A stretch of DNA of 64,000 nucleotides from Clavelina lepadiformis (taxonomy: Eukaryota; Chordata; Ascidiacea; Aplousobranchia; Clavelinidae): positions 3,224,001 to 3,288,000 of the forward strand of contig NC_135242.1 of NCBI RefSeq assembly GCF_947623445.1, read 5' to 3'. Position 1 is the first letter of the stretch; the number at the start of each line of letters is the position of its first letter. The notes beneath the pieces were generated by a model. That model did no database searches and had not been told where the DNA came from. It saw nothing but the letters and a program-made list of their open reading frames with translations. Below, piece after piece: positions 1-11,497 of this stretch. Made by a program: the position numbers and the translations under genes.

Positions 1-42
1 TGATCTAATAATAATAAACTGTATTGTGATTTGGTCTTGTAG

Positions 43-171
43 CCTCCCCCACCAGGCTGCATGCCCACAACAAGTCAAATGGCTGCAGCACAAGGGCATA
101 ATGTTGTTGTCACTCAACGTAAAGGCAACTTCTTGTCTGGGGGCTCGCACGGTGGATATACCTTTTGGTGA
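43..171 (+). CDS. DAZAP2: DAZAP2 (DAZ-associated protein 2), last exon only
   Basis: This is a single exon of 43 codons including the stop. It starts after a splice acceptor (tgtag at 38-42) and ends with TGA at 169-171. It encodes the C-terminal tail of DAZAP2: a PPPPGC proline run, a Met/Ala/Gln stretch, then VVVTQRKGNFLSGG and a terminal GGYTFW. Human DAZAP2 ends PPPPPGC..VLVTQRKGNFFMGG..GGYTIW, so the match is close. DAZAP2 is a small proline-rich adaptor that binds WW-domain ubiquitin ligases and RNA-binding partners. Its earlier exons lie left of the window. The gene converges on MED30, whose stop is about 150 bases away. Confidence 0.88.
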   Translation, partial: PPPPGCMPTTSQMAAAQGHNVVVTQRKGNFLSGGSHGGYTFW

Positions 172-322
172 AAGTCTAACCGCACAGGATTGTTGTCGCA
201 CTTAGTTCATATGCTTCATAATTGTGCTGTAATTTTATGAAATTAATCAGAATAATATCGTCAATTGCATTTATGTTTCTTGTCTTCTTCGCCACGCCTG
301 GTACACTGATGCTAGCCCACTC

Positions 323-1573
323 TCACGTAGTAGTAGTAGATGATAATATAGAATTTAAATCCCACACTAAATTTTGCATTTGTGCCGTCAAATTGTCAAG
401 ATGATCATTCTTCATTCGCAAAGATATTTCTAGTTCCAGTTTCCGACTTTCTAATGCCTAAAATATGCAGAAAAACACTGAGTGTGCTCAACTGTGCATT
501 GTGTACATTAAATGTTGCAAGTTTAATTGTTACGGAATTATTGATATTAATATTAAATGATTAAATACCGAAACAATGCTTTGTTTAGTGAGATTATTGA
601 TGTAGCATTGTAAGGGCTATGCTAGTGCAGGATTAGGAGAGACAAATCACCTGTTCTCTGGCAGATTTTGGAGGATTCTCTTTGTCACTACCACCATTTC
701 CACTTTAAAATAAATAAAACAAATAATTAACTCAGAGTTGAGGCCTTTTTATTAGATTTACGAATATTATTAAAGTAGAATTGAACCTCAACCACATTCT
801 GTGACTGGTTTCTTCATTTAGAATCTAATTTTCTTGGTTTGCATGCTAGTAAACACCCATAGTTCACACCAATTACACATCATACCTGTTGCTCATCAAT
901 GGAACGAGGTTACCCTTGTATTGCTCCAAGTCACTGGTGTGCTTCTGACACTCTGTGTAGATGACTCTAAGCCTCTTGAAGAGAGGATCCATCTTGGCCA
1001 ACAGATCTTTGAGTTTCATAATTCTGTCTTGTGCATTTCGTGTTCCTGTTACTGTTCCATTGGGTAACTGTGTTAATTTCAGTGCCTGAAACCACACAAA
1101 CAGAAGGCTTATTACTTCAAGCTACACACAGTTCACTCATCGTGTTGTCCTTAGATCAATTATTATCTAATTAGTAAGTACAATACATACAAAGTTATTA
1201 ATATGAAACAGACAATATACCATGTACACATTATAACATTATTCTTTAAAGGCAAGTTATGGTATTAAAATATAAAAACTTTTAACGATACCATCAACAT
1301 TTTCTTCAGTATTGATATTAATTTTACCATCACGATTACATTTTTCACCCAAATTTACGTGCCTAAGCGTTACATCAAATGTCTCAATGTTGTGTTTAAG
1401 TCAATACAAAAGTAAAATATATCACAATGTAAATGGACAATGGTACCGATAACAGAATATGTAAATACCTGAAACATTTCGTGTGTTTTTTGAGTGATTT
1501 CTTGGACAGTGTCTTGTCCTGCTTGGCATAAACCCAAAGGGGTTATCTTTGGTTTGTTTTCCTCTGCACTCAT
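323..1573 (-). CDS. MED30: MED30, Mediator complex subunit 30
   Basis: There are four exons on the minus strand: 1469-1573, 886-1085, 651-702 and 323-457. All junctions are GT-AG and in phase, giving 163 residues (human 178). Exon 1 carries GLCQAGQDTVQEITQKTHEMFQ, split by the intron after FQ; it matches human SLCRIGQETVQDIVYRTMEIFQ. Exon 2 carries QLPNG, then TRNAQDRIMKLKD and PLFKRLRVIY. Exon 3 is a short polar linker (NPPKSARE). Exon 4 ends in the coiled-coil tail TAQMQNLVWDLNSIL, like the vertebrate LRNLIWDINAML. MED30 is a metazoan head-associated Mediator subunit that links activators to RNA polymerase II. The N-terminal Gln/Ala-rich extension of vertebrates is absent. The start is the only Met in frame before the conserved block. 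Confidence 0.93.
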
Positions 1574-1710
1574 GATGTTATCTTACAAGATTATCACATT
1601 GTAGTCTAATTACAATAAATCTTAAAAATGTTTTCCAATAAAATATCTTTTCCGAACAAAAAAATGGCACATAATAAAATTATTAAGAGTATATGTAGAA
1701 ATTTGATTAG

Positions 1711-2000
1711 AGCAAATTAGATACTATCGTAAAAGTGAGCAAATAAAAACTGGGTACACAAAGTTAGATTTCTCAGCAAAATCGATTGAAATTTTGGGTC
1801 GAATCACTGTATTTCTATCGTGTCGCATCAATTAGCTCAAAATTACTACTAATTCAGGCCAATTGAGCTGAGCAAATTAGATACCATCGTAAAGGTGAAT
1901 AAATTTATATTAATATTAGCAAACGAAAAAGTGGGAACACCGAGTTAAATTTCGCAGCAGAATTGATTGAAATTTTTGGGTCGAATCACCATTTCCTGTC
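1711..2000. repeat. Two diverged direct copies of a non-coding block
   Basis: A block beginning agcaaattagata at 1711 recurs at 1871. Both copies then hold a gggtacac/gggaacac segment, an att(g)attgaaattt segment and gggtcgaatcac. The second copy carries a short AT-rich insertion. Together they cover most of 1711-2000, upstream of MED30. No reading frame or transposon end was recognised. Confidence 0.6.
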
Positions 2001-2700
2001 ATGCTGGTGGTGGATGGAGTGTTGTTCAAGTAAAATTTGTTTTAATTGCAAAGCTAATCATTTTTTTCTTTGTTTACCGATTTTATGCCTTATATTATAC
2101 ATTACTTCGTTGTAGTTAATGCTTGTTGACTACCTGGTATGGATGCTTAATTCACGCATGTTGCTTTGCTACGCGTTTGTGCGCGGCTGAGCCGTGTCGC
2201 TTTGCCCTTTTGTTGCTTTGAATTCCATGATCTTGGTAGGATTCTGCCAGAATCACGGTGATAAAAAGCACAAGAATAGCATTACCTAAAATTACCAGCG
2301 AGCAAGAAAATGTGACAAAGCCTCAAGTCTTAGAACGTGCAAGAAATTAACTACAGTGGTGCTAAAATATTAACAGAAGCATAACACGGCCTCCACACCA
2401 GATATTGTGATACCAGGCAATAACCAACAATTGTAATCGAACAAAAGCTTGATTGGTCACGTCAGATACGAATGACGTAACAATATGAATATCATAATTA
2501 CAAAGAAACGGGCGGATTCGAAACGCTTGTATAGGAAAAGGACGCAAGGAAATTAAACGTTAGTTGTTTGTGTTAACTGTAACATTTTCAGATTTGTAAA
2601 CCAGCCCGAGAGGCGTAGACCTGGCAATCCTGGTCTAATTAACGTTTACTAGTTACTCCAGCACTTCTTTCACAAAATAGCCTACAGTATTGTATTTATT

Positions 2701-2741
2701 TATATTTATTTTTCGCCATTAACTGAGCGGAGCGAAAGTTA
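2701..2741 (+). repeat. Dispersed repeat segment, copy 1
   Basis: The block tttttcgccattaactgagc followed by GG(a/g)(g/a)cgaaagtta occurs here and again at 20601-20640 with one or two differences. A shorter antisense match (aatggcgaaaaataaac) lies near 51215. It looks like the end of a dispersed repeat. The rest of the element was not delimited. Confidence 0.5.
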
Positions 2742-3124
2742 CGACGCTAACCGTTGTAGTTATAGCACAACAAAACACATGTTCATGAACAGCTAACGAG
2801 CAGGAGTAGTGCTTTCAAACTCGCCAAGCACATTGCGGTTACTGTAGGTACCTATCGCAAAAGTGAAAACTGCAAATGAAATTTTTTGCTTTGAAATGCA
2901 CATGAACTTGCTGCATGGTTTTTCATTTGACTTCATCGGTTTTTATGACTTCTTTCCTAACGTCGACTTTACGTTTATCTGTATTGCTATACTGATATGA
3001 AAAAGTGTTTTGTATTTTCGTTGAAAACGTTTTAGGAAGTGCCGAAGCGGAACCACTAGTAAAACTTTAAGTCCCGTTAGGTACCGTATTGATGTACTCT
3101 AGGCACACCATTATATAGAGTTGG

Positions 3125-3193
3125 AACCATAGATATCCTATAAAACACTAGATTGTTCTTCTTATTATTGTGTTTTATAGGATATCTATGGTT
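3125..3193. repeat. Perfect 24-bp inverted repeat with a 21-base loop
   Basis: The left arm 3125-3148 begins aaccatagatatcctata. It is the exact reverse complement of the right arm 3170-3193. The loop is 3149-3169. The structure sits about 120 bases upstream of the PHETA start codon. It may be a snap-back or MITE relic, or a hairpin in the 5' region of the transcript. No function can be read from it. Confidence 0.85.
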
Positions 3194-3316
3194 GGAACCG
3201 TGGTGAACTGGTAGTAAAGGTGTACGATATATGGGCTCGCAGGGGCGGCACCAGAGATATCAATTTGGTTTGTTATGGTTATGATGTGTTTAATAATGCT
3301 GTTTTAAGCTGAAAAC

Positions 3317-6098
3317 ATGAAGATTAATGATAAACAGCTCGCTTACTATGCTTCCTGTCACGTGCCACCGGATAAAGAAGGTTGGTTATGGAAGAAAGGT
3401 GAATTAAATACGAGCTATCAGAAGCGCTGGTGTGTTTTGAAAGGAAATTTGTTTTTCTACTTTGAAAGAAGGTCAGCACTTTTGTACAGTATAGCTAAAG
3501 TCTGAAATTGATTATTTTGTAAGTCTATCTGCCTATCGTGATTTATCAGTGTATGATTTTTCACTTGTTTATTGTAGGTTATGTTTAGTGGCCGTGCTAA
3601 CCCTCTACTGGAAAGTTTGCATTTAGTGCGCCAATAATTGTGATGCCAAACTTTGAGCCACGCCAACGTAATACTTATAGCATACACCATAGAGCAAAAT
3701 AGCAATTCTGCGTCAGAAAATTGGCGCCGCAAAAGCCAACTTTGTGCACCAGATCAATCCGGCATACAAACATACATACAAACCTTCCTGTAGGGTGCCA
3801 ACCATTATTCATTTTTATTTTTCATATTTTGATTACATTATTCTTGTATGTTTTAAACCTTTGCGCTTTGCTGATTTTTCCCGCTCATTGTTTGCTGGTG
3901 GAATTGTTATTTTTTCACACTATAATGATTAGCATTTTATTTTTCGTTCCTCCACGGACAATAAATAAACAATGCAATATATGTTAAAGAATATTGTCTT
4001 AGGTTCCTAGTTTAAGCAGAAGTTTTAATAGGGCGCTATATAGTGGGAAGTATGGCTAGGGATGTGCAATTTAGAATATCGAATCGTTAAAAACCAAATC
4101 CAAGGCTATTTGGTTCGTATATTTGAAACCGATATTATTCTGATCTCAATTAGCGCCCAGAGAAATTTTAATTTACTTTGTATAATCTTTTTTTAGATGA
4201 TTATTAAATATCAATCATACATGGTGTTATTAAGCGCGTTGGTTACTACTGGGAATGGAAAATGCGAACCCAAGCCCGAATAGATTCGGTTTTGGGTATA
4301 TCGGTTAAGTTGTAAAACAACAGCAAAATTGCAAAATTGTGCTGTGCGATTGTGGACAAAATTGCAACACCATGATGACAACTCGGCTCATTGTTGTCAG
4401 CTTGATAAACAAATTGTTTATGTTGAACCACCATAACCTAGTACTGATGTGCTTAGTGTTGTATGTTAATGTTGTTTACTTTTTGACATTAACTTTGCGG
4501 AGGAGGAATTGTGTGTGCTATTTTTTGTTAACTACTGTACATAAAAGTAGTCTTATGGTTCCGTTCCCACGCTTAAAAAAGAACGTCACCTCTGAGATCG
4601 CTCCTAAAAAAAGGAGCGCACTCATGCCCATCTCTGCTTATAATATTCGATATGTTGTTGTGGTGTGATGTTATCACAAAAGGTCAATTAATAAACTTGG
4701 TGTATTTGCAGTTAAAACTTAGTGGTCATAATGTGAGTTTTGTAGTTATTCGTAGTATTAATTAGACTGTGATATTATAATGACTGATTGATTTGCTCAA
4801 GCTGAACACACAGACGAACAAAACACTCCAAAAACCTTAACAAAAAATCAAAGTCGATCTACCGAACGTAGTAAATTCAATATATTCATAGTTATTTGAG
4901 AATGTAACAAAAGCTTGAGTGGGTGCTTTAACTGGTTAATGACATTTTTAAGTAATATTGTATGGGGACAGGAACAATACACACTAAGCCTTTTAATTTT
5001 TCTCGATTCTTCCTTATTCCCCCCTCCACACCTTCCCTGATAGTAGTCAATAGTCCTTCTTAAGCCCATTTTGATTTACGTGCTTGCATTGCACATCTTG
5101 AGTTCTTCTTCTAAATGCAGTTTCGTGTTGTGAATTCTAGACAGTAGTAGTGAAATTTTTTGCAGGTATGATCGTGAACCAATTGGTGTGATAATATTGG
5201 AGAATTGCTTTGTGCAGCTATCCGAAGGGGCTGATTCAGCATATACATTTTCCATACATTTCACTGGTGATGGCACAAGAGTATACAAGTTAACTTCTGA
5301 AAATGATGAGGCTTGTACAAGTTGGATTAAAGCATTATCAAGCTGTAGTTACAGGTTAAATATTTGCACTGTATTCTCAAAATCTCACTAATAATATTTT
5401 AGAGAAATAGAAACTACTGGTATTGTACTAAAGATAATATTTTGACACTTTTTTGTTCGAATCTTGCATTTCTTTAAGTGTATTTGTATTCTTCTTTCAG
5501 ATACATGCAAATTCTGGTAGAAGGTGTGGAGCGTGATGTTGAAATGCTTAAGTCCAAAATAAAGTTGTCACAATCAAAACTACGGTCTCTTACACCCAGT
5601 TCCTATTCAGACAATAGTGTTAAATCTACAACCAAATCCGATATAAGCATTCATGAGAACCATTTTGCCTTACCGCCTCCTAAATCCAGCTCTTTGAATA
5701 ATATTGTGGATTTAAATGACGGTGATTCTTTGAGTGATGATGATGATGATGATTTTTTGAGCTTCAGTGTATTTCAAAATCAAAAGACATCGAATAAATT
5801 GACTCGCTCTCGTTCTTCTAATGAACTTAACAATTCAGATGATTCTCCTCAAATGAGAGAAAAACTGAAGCTGCCATCGGCAAAAGTACGGAAATCAGTG
5901 ATGAAGAAGATTAGTCCACATCTTGGAAGGAAGAAGAACGTTCAGTCGAAAAATGCAAAAAATAAAGTTGGAATGACATATCATAAAAACCAAAGTCACA
6001 TTTCTGAAGAAGAAGTTAACGATTCTTTGATTTCTTTCAAATTTCTTGAAATGCACGGAAAATTTCGAGAGGATATTATTTTATTTCTTTCATCATAA
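3317..6098 (+). CDS. PHETA1: PHETA/sesquipedalian-type PH-domain protein
   Basis: Three exons, 3317-3471, 5166-5354 and 5501-6098, encode 313 residues with GT-AG borders and matched phases. Residues 1-52 (MKINDKQLAYYA..WLWKKGE..KRWCVLKGNLFFYFE) and exon 2 (IGVIILENCFVQL..SWIKAL) form one PH domain. It matches vertebrate PHETA1/2 (MKLNERSVAHYA..CWFVLKGNLLF). A short coiled-coil-like region follows (residues 116-135), then a Ser/Asp-rich linker. The C-terminus holds FLEMHGKFREDI, which fits the F&H motif by which sesquipedalians bind the OCRL/INPP5B ASH-RhoGAP region (human FSTLHDWYGQEI). The family works in endosome-to-Golgi and recycling traffic. The symbol is a family label; whether it is closer to PHETA1 or PHETA2 cannot be decided here. 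Intron 1 (1.7 kb) holds only unassigned AT-rich and repeat-like sequence. Confidence 0.9.
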
Positions 6099-6378
6099 AA
6101 GCATGTCCAAATAAGGTAGCAGAGTGCTGCTGGCCAGTTCTCACGATACGTGTTCCACCGGTATAACTTCACCTCACCACTGGAGTGTTAAAATGTGCAA
6201 TAAACACAGTATGTCATCCTGAAGTGAGATCTTCTCCTGTAATATCTTGTTATCTTGCATGAATCAGTGCTTTCTACTATGGTGGTGGTCACAATGGTGT
6301 TTATAATTTTTTAACAATATGAGTTTTGTGAGTTTTACAATAATCTTTCACTTCTAATCATTTGTAAATTTTTAAGTG

Positions 6379-6384
6379 AATAAA
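6379..6384 (+). promoter_or_regulatory. Candidate poly(A) signal of PHETA
   Basis: An AATAAA hexamer lies about 280 bases after the PHETA stop codon, in an AT-rich region. It is the first good hexamer downstream, so it is the likely 3' end of that transcript. The 3' UTR would be roughly 300 bases. Confidence 0.5.
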
Positions 6385-7549
6385 GATTTCCTGATTTATA
6401 GAAAGTTTAAAAAGTTATTTCAGTTCCAAAATGATCTACACTCATGATGTCATATCATGCATTTCTTCACATGCTTTGCTATGTGTTCAGCATTATGTGC
6501 TTGCTAAGCACAAATAGTGGTTTTATTGTTTATTTAAAATAGGTAACCAGTAATTTTTTTGTAACTTTGTAAACACTAGTTCAAGTTTTTGCATAAGGTG
6601 TGCATAGTGCATGTGCTATATAGCATAATTTGCCTTGAATAAATGGAGCAATGTTTACTGGCTTATGAAACTTCGTTTGTTTTCCTTTGTGCATTCCGGG
6701 TTTATATAAGTTTAACTTGCGGTATTTTTCAAAATTTTGTTGAGCCAATTTCGAATAAAAAATCCAGATTGTTTTTAAAAATTTAAATTGAACACGTGTC
6801 AAATAAAAGTAATTACATCTGCATGAGGTGATTTGATTATGATATGATATGATACCTTCACATTCCTCCTTCTCTTATCGTTTTATTTATATTTCTAACA
6901 CTAGTTTTCACGATTTTTTAATGCTTTATTTTATTGTCGTTTCAACACGTTATGCCTAGTGGCCTACCTATAGCTTTTAAAACCATTTTCCTTTAATATT
7001 ATAATAATAATAATCTTGCCAAAGTTATTTTACTCTATAATTATAACCTTGGTTGTAATGTCACAGTAGTAGCCCAGTAGGTGTCACATATTTATAGTTT
7101 TTAATTCTGTAACGAGGTTTTGATTGTAATCAGATTATACAATTACTGCATCATCATTATTTACAAAATATCTTTTCGTCAACCTGTGCTAATCTCAAAA
7201 TAATGCATCATTATCATCTGTAAGTTCTCATCTGTAAAATGCATTCCATTTCTCTCCATGCATGCATTGACACAATTTTGCATTTGCTATTTTAATAAAC
7301 CATGACATATACTTTCAAGTGGTCACAGAGCAGATTTCAGTAGATATAGTAAACAGGAAATGCCATGGTTAATCATTTACAAAGTGGTGCAAGGGATTAA
7401 AGTCACATAATGCTTAGTAAGATGAAATTTTACCACTGATTTTTCTCCAGTACTAGCAGTCGGCAATCATGGAAGGTGCAAAGATGTTGCTTTATTAATG
7501 ATGCACTATTTCTAGTATTATTATCAATGAATCACCGAAATCAACTCAG

Positions 7550-8223
7550 ACGCAGATCTGCCTACAATCCCAAGTCTGGGTCTCTTGGTTATTTCAAGCA
7601 CTATCTAAAGCAGGGGCGGGCAACTTCTTCGGTCGGCGGGCCTGATATGAGAAAATGAAGTACTTGGCGGGCCGGATTGCTGAATAGATTGGAACGCAGC
7701 TTTGTCTTATTAATGTTCATGGTCGAAAATGTTTGCTCATAAATGTATGTAGACCCGAACAGAACAAGTAGATTTATGGCCATCTTTCTCAGGTTGGCAA
7801 ACTTGGACTTATTCAGTGACGCAATACAGGGATTGCGGCAGAATGTGGCCGCAGGCCACATTATCATGTAAGACCGGAAACTGTCTGCGGGCCGCTCAAA
7901 ATCCCGTCGCGGGCCGGATCCGGCCCGCGGGCCGTATGTTGCCCACCCCTGATCTAAAGGAATATAACAATGACGAAAGTGAGGACAAAAACACCATGAA
8001 TAAGGATGCAATTCATAGTGGTTTTAAATCATTTTTGCCTGCTGTTGAATACGAAAATGAATCTTGCAAGATATTTTCAATCTCTGATGAAAATATGTCA
8101 ACTTCTACCATGCGGAAAAACAAAGATATATTCAAGAGGGATCCAAAACATGACTTGAATTCATTATTTCATAAACTACATAACCAATTTAGGAATAGTA
8201 TTTCTGAGTTTTTAGATAACTAA
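7550..8223 (+). pseudogene. Terminal exon of unknown gene, interrupted by a hAT insertion
   Basis: An open frame runs to about 7610 (..SAYNPKSGSLGYFKHYLK) and resumes from 7952 to a TAA at 8223 (EYNNDESEDKN .. FRNSISEFLDN). The two halves are separated by a 341-bp hAT element plus one 8-bp target duplication. Without those 349 bases the frames join exactly, so the exon was probably coding before the insertion. A plausible acceptor (caactcag) ends at 7549. The C-terminus, LFHKLHNQFRNSI, has the same F..LH..F...I spacing as the OCRL-binding F&H motif at the end of PHETA upstream. It may be an alternative or duplicated last exon of PHETA; no PH-domain exon of a second gene was seen between 6100 and 7500. 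As it stands, the insertion shifts the frame. Confidence 0.5.
7611..7951 (-). mobile_element. Short hAT element with 8-bp target duplication
   Basis: The terminal inverted repeats are caggggcgggcaac at the left and gttgcccacccctg at the right, with GC-rich subterminal sequence. The target duplication ATCTAAAG is present at 7603-7610 and 7952-7959. The minus strand still encodes a scrap of hAT transposase C-terminal dimerisation region (KFANLRKMAINLLVLFGSTY, then TFSTMNINKTKLRS). The element is therefore an internally deleted derivative of a transposase-coding copy. Its perfect target duplication suggests a young insertion. Confidence 0.9.
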
Positions 8224-8686
8224 ACTATGTGTGTTTTTACCTCGCTGTCAAGGCAATGTCGAGCCATGTTGGAATATGATTCATGTTTATTGATTGGAAT
8301 AAGATTTCTGTTTGCATTTGAATTTCATGAATGTTATCTATTTTGAAGAAAAAGTTTTATACATTTTATTGATTTCAATGTTAACTGCTAACTTTGTTTC
8401 ATTGTTTGTCGAAATGGTAGTGGTTTTATTTAAAAGTCTGTCTTCACAAATGCTGGTTTTAAACAAGGTTGTCTGTTGCATCCGAAATTTTTGTGATCTG
8501 CTTTGTGAAATGACAATTGTTCTTTCTTAATTTTTGCTAATTGTAGCTTTTTGAAAAATATTGCTATACGTCAGTCATGATTTTGTGGTTATAATTGTTT
8601 ATTTTTACATAATGGAAGCCCACGTTATGTTAAAGACTGTAAAATAACATCACTAACAAATGCTACATTTTTAGGTGTTTATAGGT

Positions 8687-9988
8687 ATGTCCGGTAAATG
8701 CAAATACTTCTGGAAACTTCAGTCTGGATTAGCAATTAATCATATGAAATTTGATGGCAATTTAGAAGTCGAAAAAATCAGTAAAAAGAAACACCCTATT
8801 GTGTTTGTGATTATTCCAGGAAACCCCGGCTTAATTCATTTCTATGAGAAGTTTTCAGAAGTCTTGTACTCCACCACAGACATACCAGTTTGGGGTGTCA
8901 GTCACACTGGACATACCAAGACAGACAAACAATTCGATCATCCTGATGTATTGGATTGTGGTTTGGAATGCCAAATTGAACACAAAATTGATTTTTTAAA
9001 ACAAGAAGTGTTTCCTAATGCTGATAAAGTTATCTTGATCGGTCACTCAATTGGTTGCTACATTATCTTGCAAATTATGGATAAAATGAAGGAATACAGA
9101 TCACGTTTTGAAAAAGGTGGTCTTCTTTTTCCTGGCATTGAGAAACTGAGACATAGCCCAAATGGAAAGCTGATGACACCTCTTTTAAGCTATGGTCGTT
9201 GGTTGTATGTTTTCCTTGTTGGAATTTTAAATCTTCTTCCAAACTTTGTGCTGTGCCGGCTTGTACCATGGTTGAAGGTAAAAAAAAGTCATACTGGGTG
9301 GTGTTTAGTTTTGAGTGTGTTGCTGTGAAAGATGAATAAAATAGCCAGAGTACTTTTGGCATATTTTTGTTGCTGATGTTTCGTTTCATTCTAAAAACAT
9401 TCTCAACACTGGTGATAGAAATGCAACTATATAGCCCTGGTGATGACAAGTAGTTTTTAATTACTCAATAATATACTTTTATTTTCAACTTTGTTATAAT
9501 TTTTATGATTGCAGTCATCTGAACGCTGTGTAAGCGACACCTTTCTTCAGCACCTTTGTCCTAAGGTTGCTGATTGCTGCACTTACATGGCATTAGAAGA
9601 AATGTATGAGGTATGGTTTTATTAGATTGTTTTATTTAACATGGGTTTATGACTACGAGCTTATCTCAAGCGATTACAATAATTAAAGTTACATTGGAAA
9701 TTGCTTTTCTTGTCTTTTTTGTACAATAATAGCTGCTTTATGCAGGTAAACAAAAGAGATGATGAAATTATAAAAAGAAACATCGATAAGCTGATATTTT
9801 ACTATGGAGCAGCAGATAGATGGTGTCCAGCATCGTGTTATCATGATTTGAAAAACCTGTTCAAGCACAGACCCAACTGTGCAATTCATTTATGTGAGCA
9901 AAATGTTCAGCATGCGTTTATGTTAGAACATAGCGCTTTTATTGCCGACCTGGTTGCTAAATGGGTGTTTCCTGTTGTTGTAAATTGA
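8687..9988 (+). CDS. LDAH: LDAH copy 1, lipid droplet-associated hydrolase
   Basis: Three exons, 8687-9277, 9515-9610 and 9746-9988, encode 309 residues (human 325). The alpha/beta-hydrolase core is plain: VIIPGNPGLIHFYEKF, then SHTGHTK, then the nucleophile elbow GHSIGC. The acid lies in FYYGAADRWCP and the histidine in NVQHAFM; all three catalytic positions are kept. LDAH is a serine hydrolase on lipid droplets, with reported roles in cholesterol ester turnover and droplet fusion. The start chosen is ATG at 8687. The frame is open further upstream only through a GTG that directly follows an acceptor-like tttttag at 8668-8674, which could be a splice or trans-splice site. A near-identical copy follows 2.8 kb downstream. 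Confidence 0.93.
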
Positions 9989-11497
9989 GCTATCAATATG
10001 GTTAGCTGGTGTAGTGGTGTTTGTTTTGTTTCTGGTTATTTTCTGTGCTATGTAAACGATGTCAACCATACCAGCCAAAAAAGTTTCTATAACACTGTTA
10101 TAAACTTACCTCCAGTATACACATGTCCTTTGCACGCAATGTCATCTGAGATTACATAAGCATATTTGTATGACAACCTACACTATCTTGCCTCAATTTT
10201 TTTATGTAACGTATGCAAAGCTGCTTGAAATATGTTACCATAATAGTACAAAATGCAGTCCGTGTTTTTATGTTTTTCTGCCTTTCGAATAGTTATAGGT
10301 TTTACCTTAGTATTACCCTCATGAGTGTACATCAGACTCTACAACTGTTTTTGTGAGTCTAAATGAAACATACTGCCTCTTTTTTGTTAACTGATAATTT
10401 TTTCTTGCATTTTATGTTGTTTAATTGTGCAAGAATACACAGTTTTTTATGTGAAATTACTTCCAGTAACAACTATATAGTTTTTAGTTTATTGCAAAAC
10501 ACATGCAAAATTACCAACAATCCCATTCTCATTTTATTCCCACTCTTTTCAAAAACCTTGTAAACATGATGGAAAAGTTTTTGTGGAGTTTCTCCATTAT
10601 TATTTGCCATTAATTATTATCAAAAATATTTGTTTCGTTAGTGTGTATTATATGTGCAAATACTGCCATGATTTACCGGTACTCCTACTGTATAAGAACT
10701 GACTGTAGCCGTGCATGTAAGTCAGACTGCCTGTTGTTAAAAAATGGTCAATTAAGATAATTTTGATATTTGGATTTCAAGATATTTTGGTTGCATTTGT
10801 GTGAGTATGTGCAAGTTTCAAATCACATTAACGAAGAAACAGGACAAACAACTTGAACTGTAAATTTTTAAACGGTAGTCTATTGTAGAAATAGTTCCAG
10901 AATACTTATTTGTTTGCGTCTGTACGCTTAAAAGTTTGTATATTTCATAACGCATGTTAATCATTGTAGTGTTTGTATTTCGATTTTCTCTCACATGTTT
11001 AATGTTCCATCGAATAACTTTATCAGTGAGTTAATTCATTGCTTCGTAGCCTCCTCTAACATGCAGCACACTAAAATCTTTTCATTTCACCTCAACTAAA
11101 ATATACCTTTACCAGTGACATCACAAATTCAACAAGTAAAGCAACCAGAGCAGTATGCATATGTTTTTCTGGTATAAAATTTGCAAGTGATCAAAATGGC
11201 ATGTTTAATGTAAATGCAACTTGTTATAAAGCTATACTTAAAAGAACGTTTAACAAAAGAATAATCACTTCAAGGTATAGTTTCTCAGCGGCATAGGTAT
11301 CTTGGCATATCAATTGCTGGGCACTGAGCTAGCTCACAAGTAATTTTGTTACTTTCTGTTTTGTTTTTTGTTGAATTAGTGACAATTTTGGTTAAGGCTT
11401 ATAGTTAAAGTATTTTCGCCATGCAACTAACTGCTCCTGGAAATGTAAAATGTATATTCATTAATATTTTAATTATTATATTTAGGTGTTTTTAACT
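9989..11497. other. Intergenic spacer between the LDAH copies
   Basis: This is AT-rich sequence with no coding exon or transposon end that I could recognise. It separates the two tandem LDAH copies. Homology between the copies ends about 20 bases after each stop codon. An acceptor-like tttag at 11481-11485 precedes the copy 2 start and mirrors the one in copy 1. Confidence 0.5.

Noticed and set aside
4599-4618. Small hairpin cgctcc..ggagcg as a terminator
   Set aside because: The stem is seven bases with an A-rich loop in an intron of a eukaryotic gene; likely chance.
7601-8011. A minus-strand protein-coding gene
   Set aside because: The frame is a remnant of hAT transposase and lies inside a 341-bp element with terminal repeats, then runs into flanking sequence.
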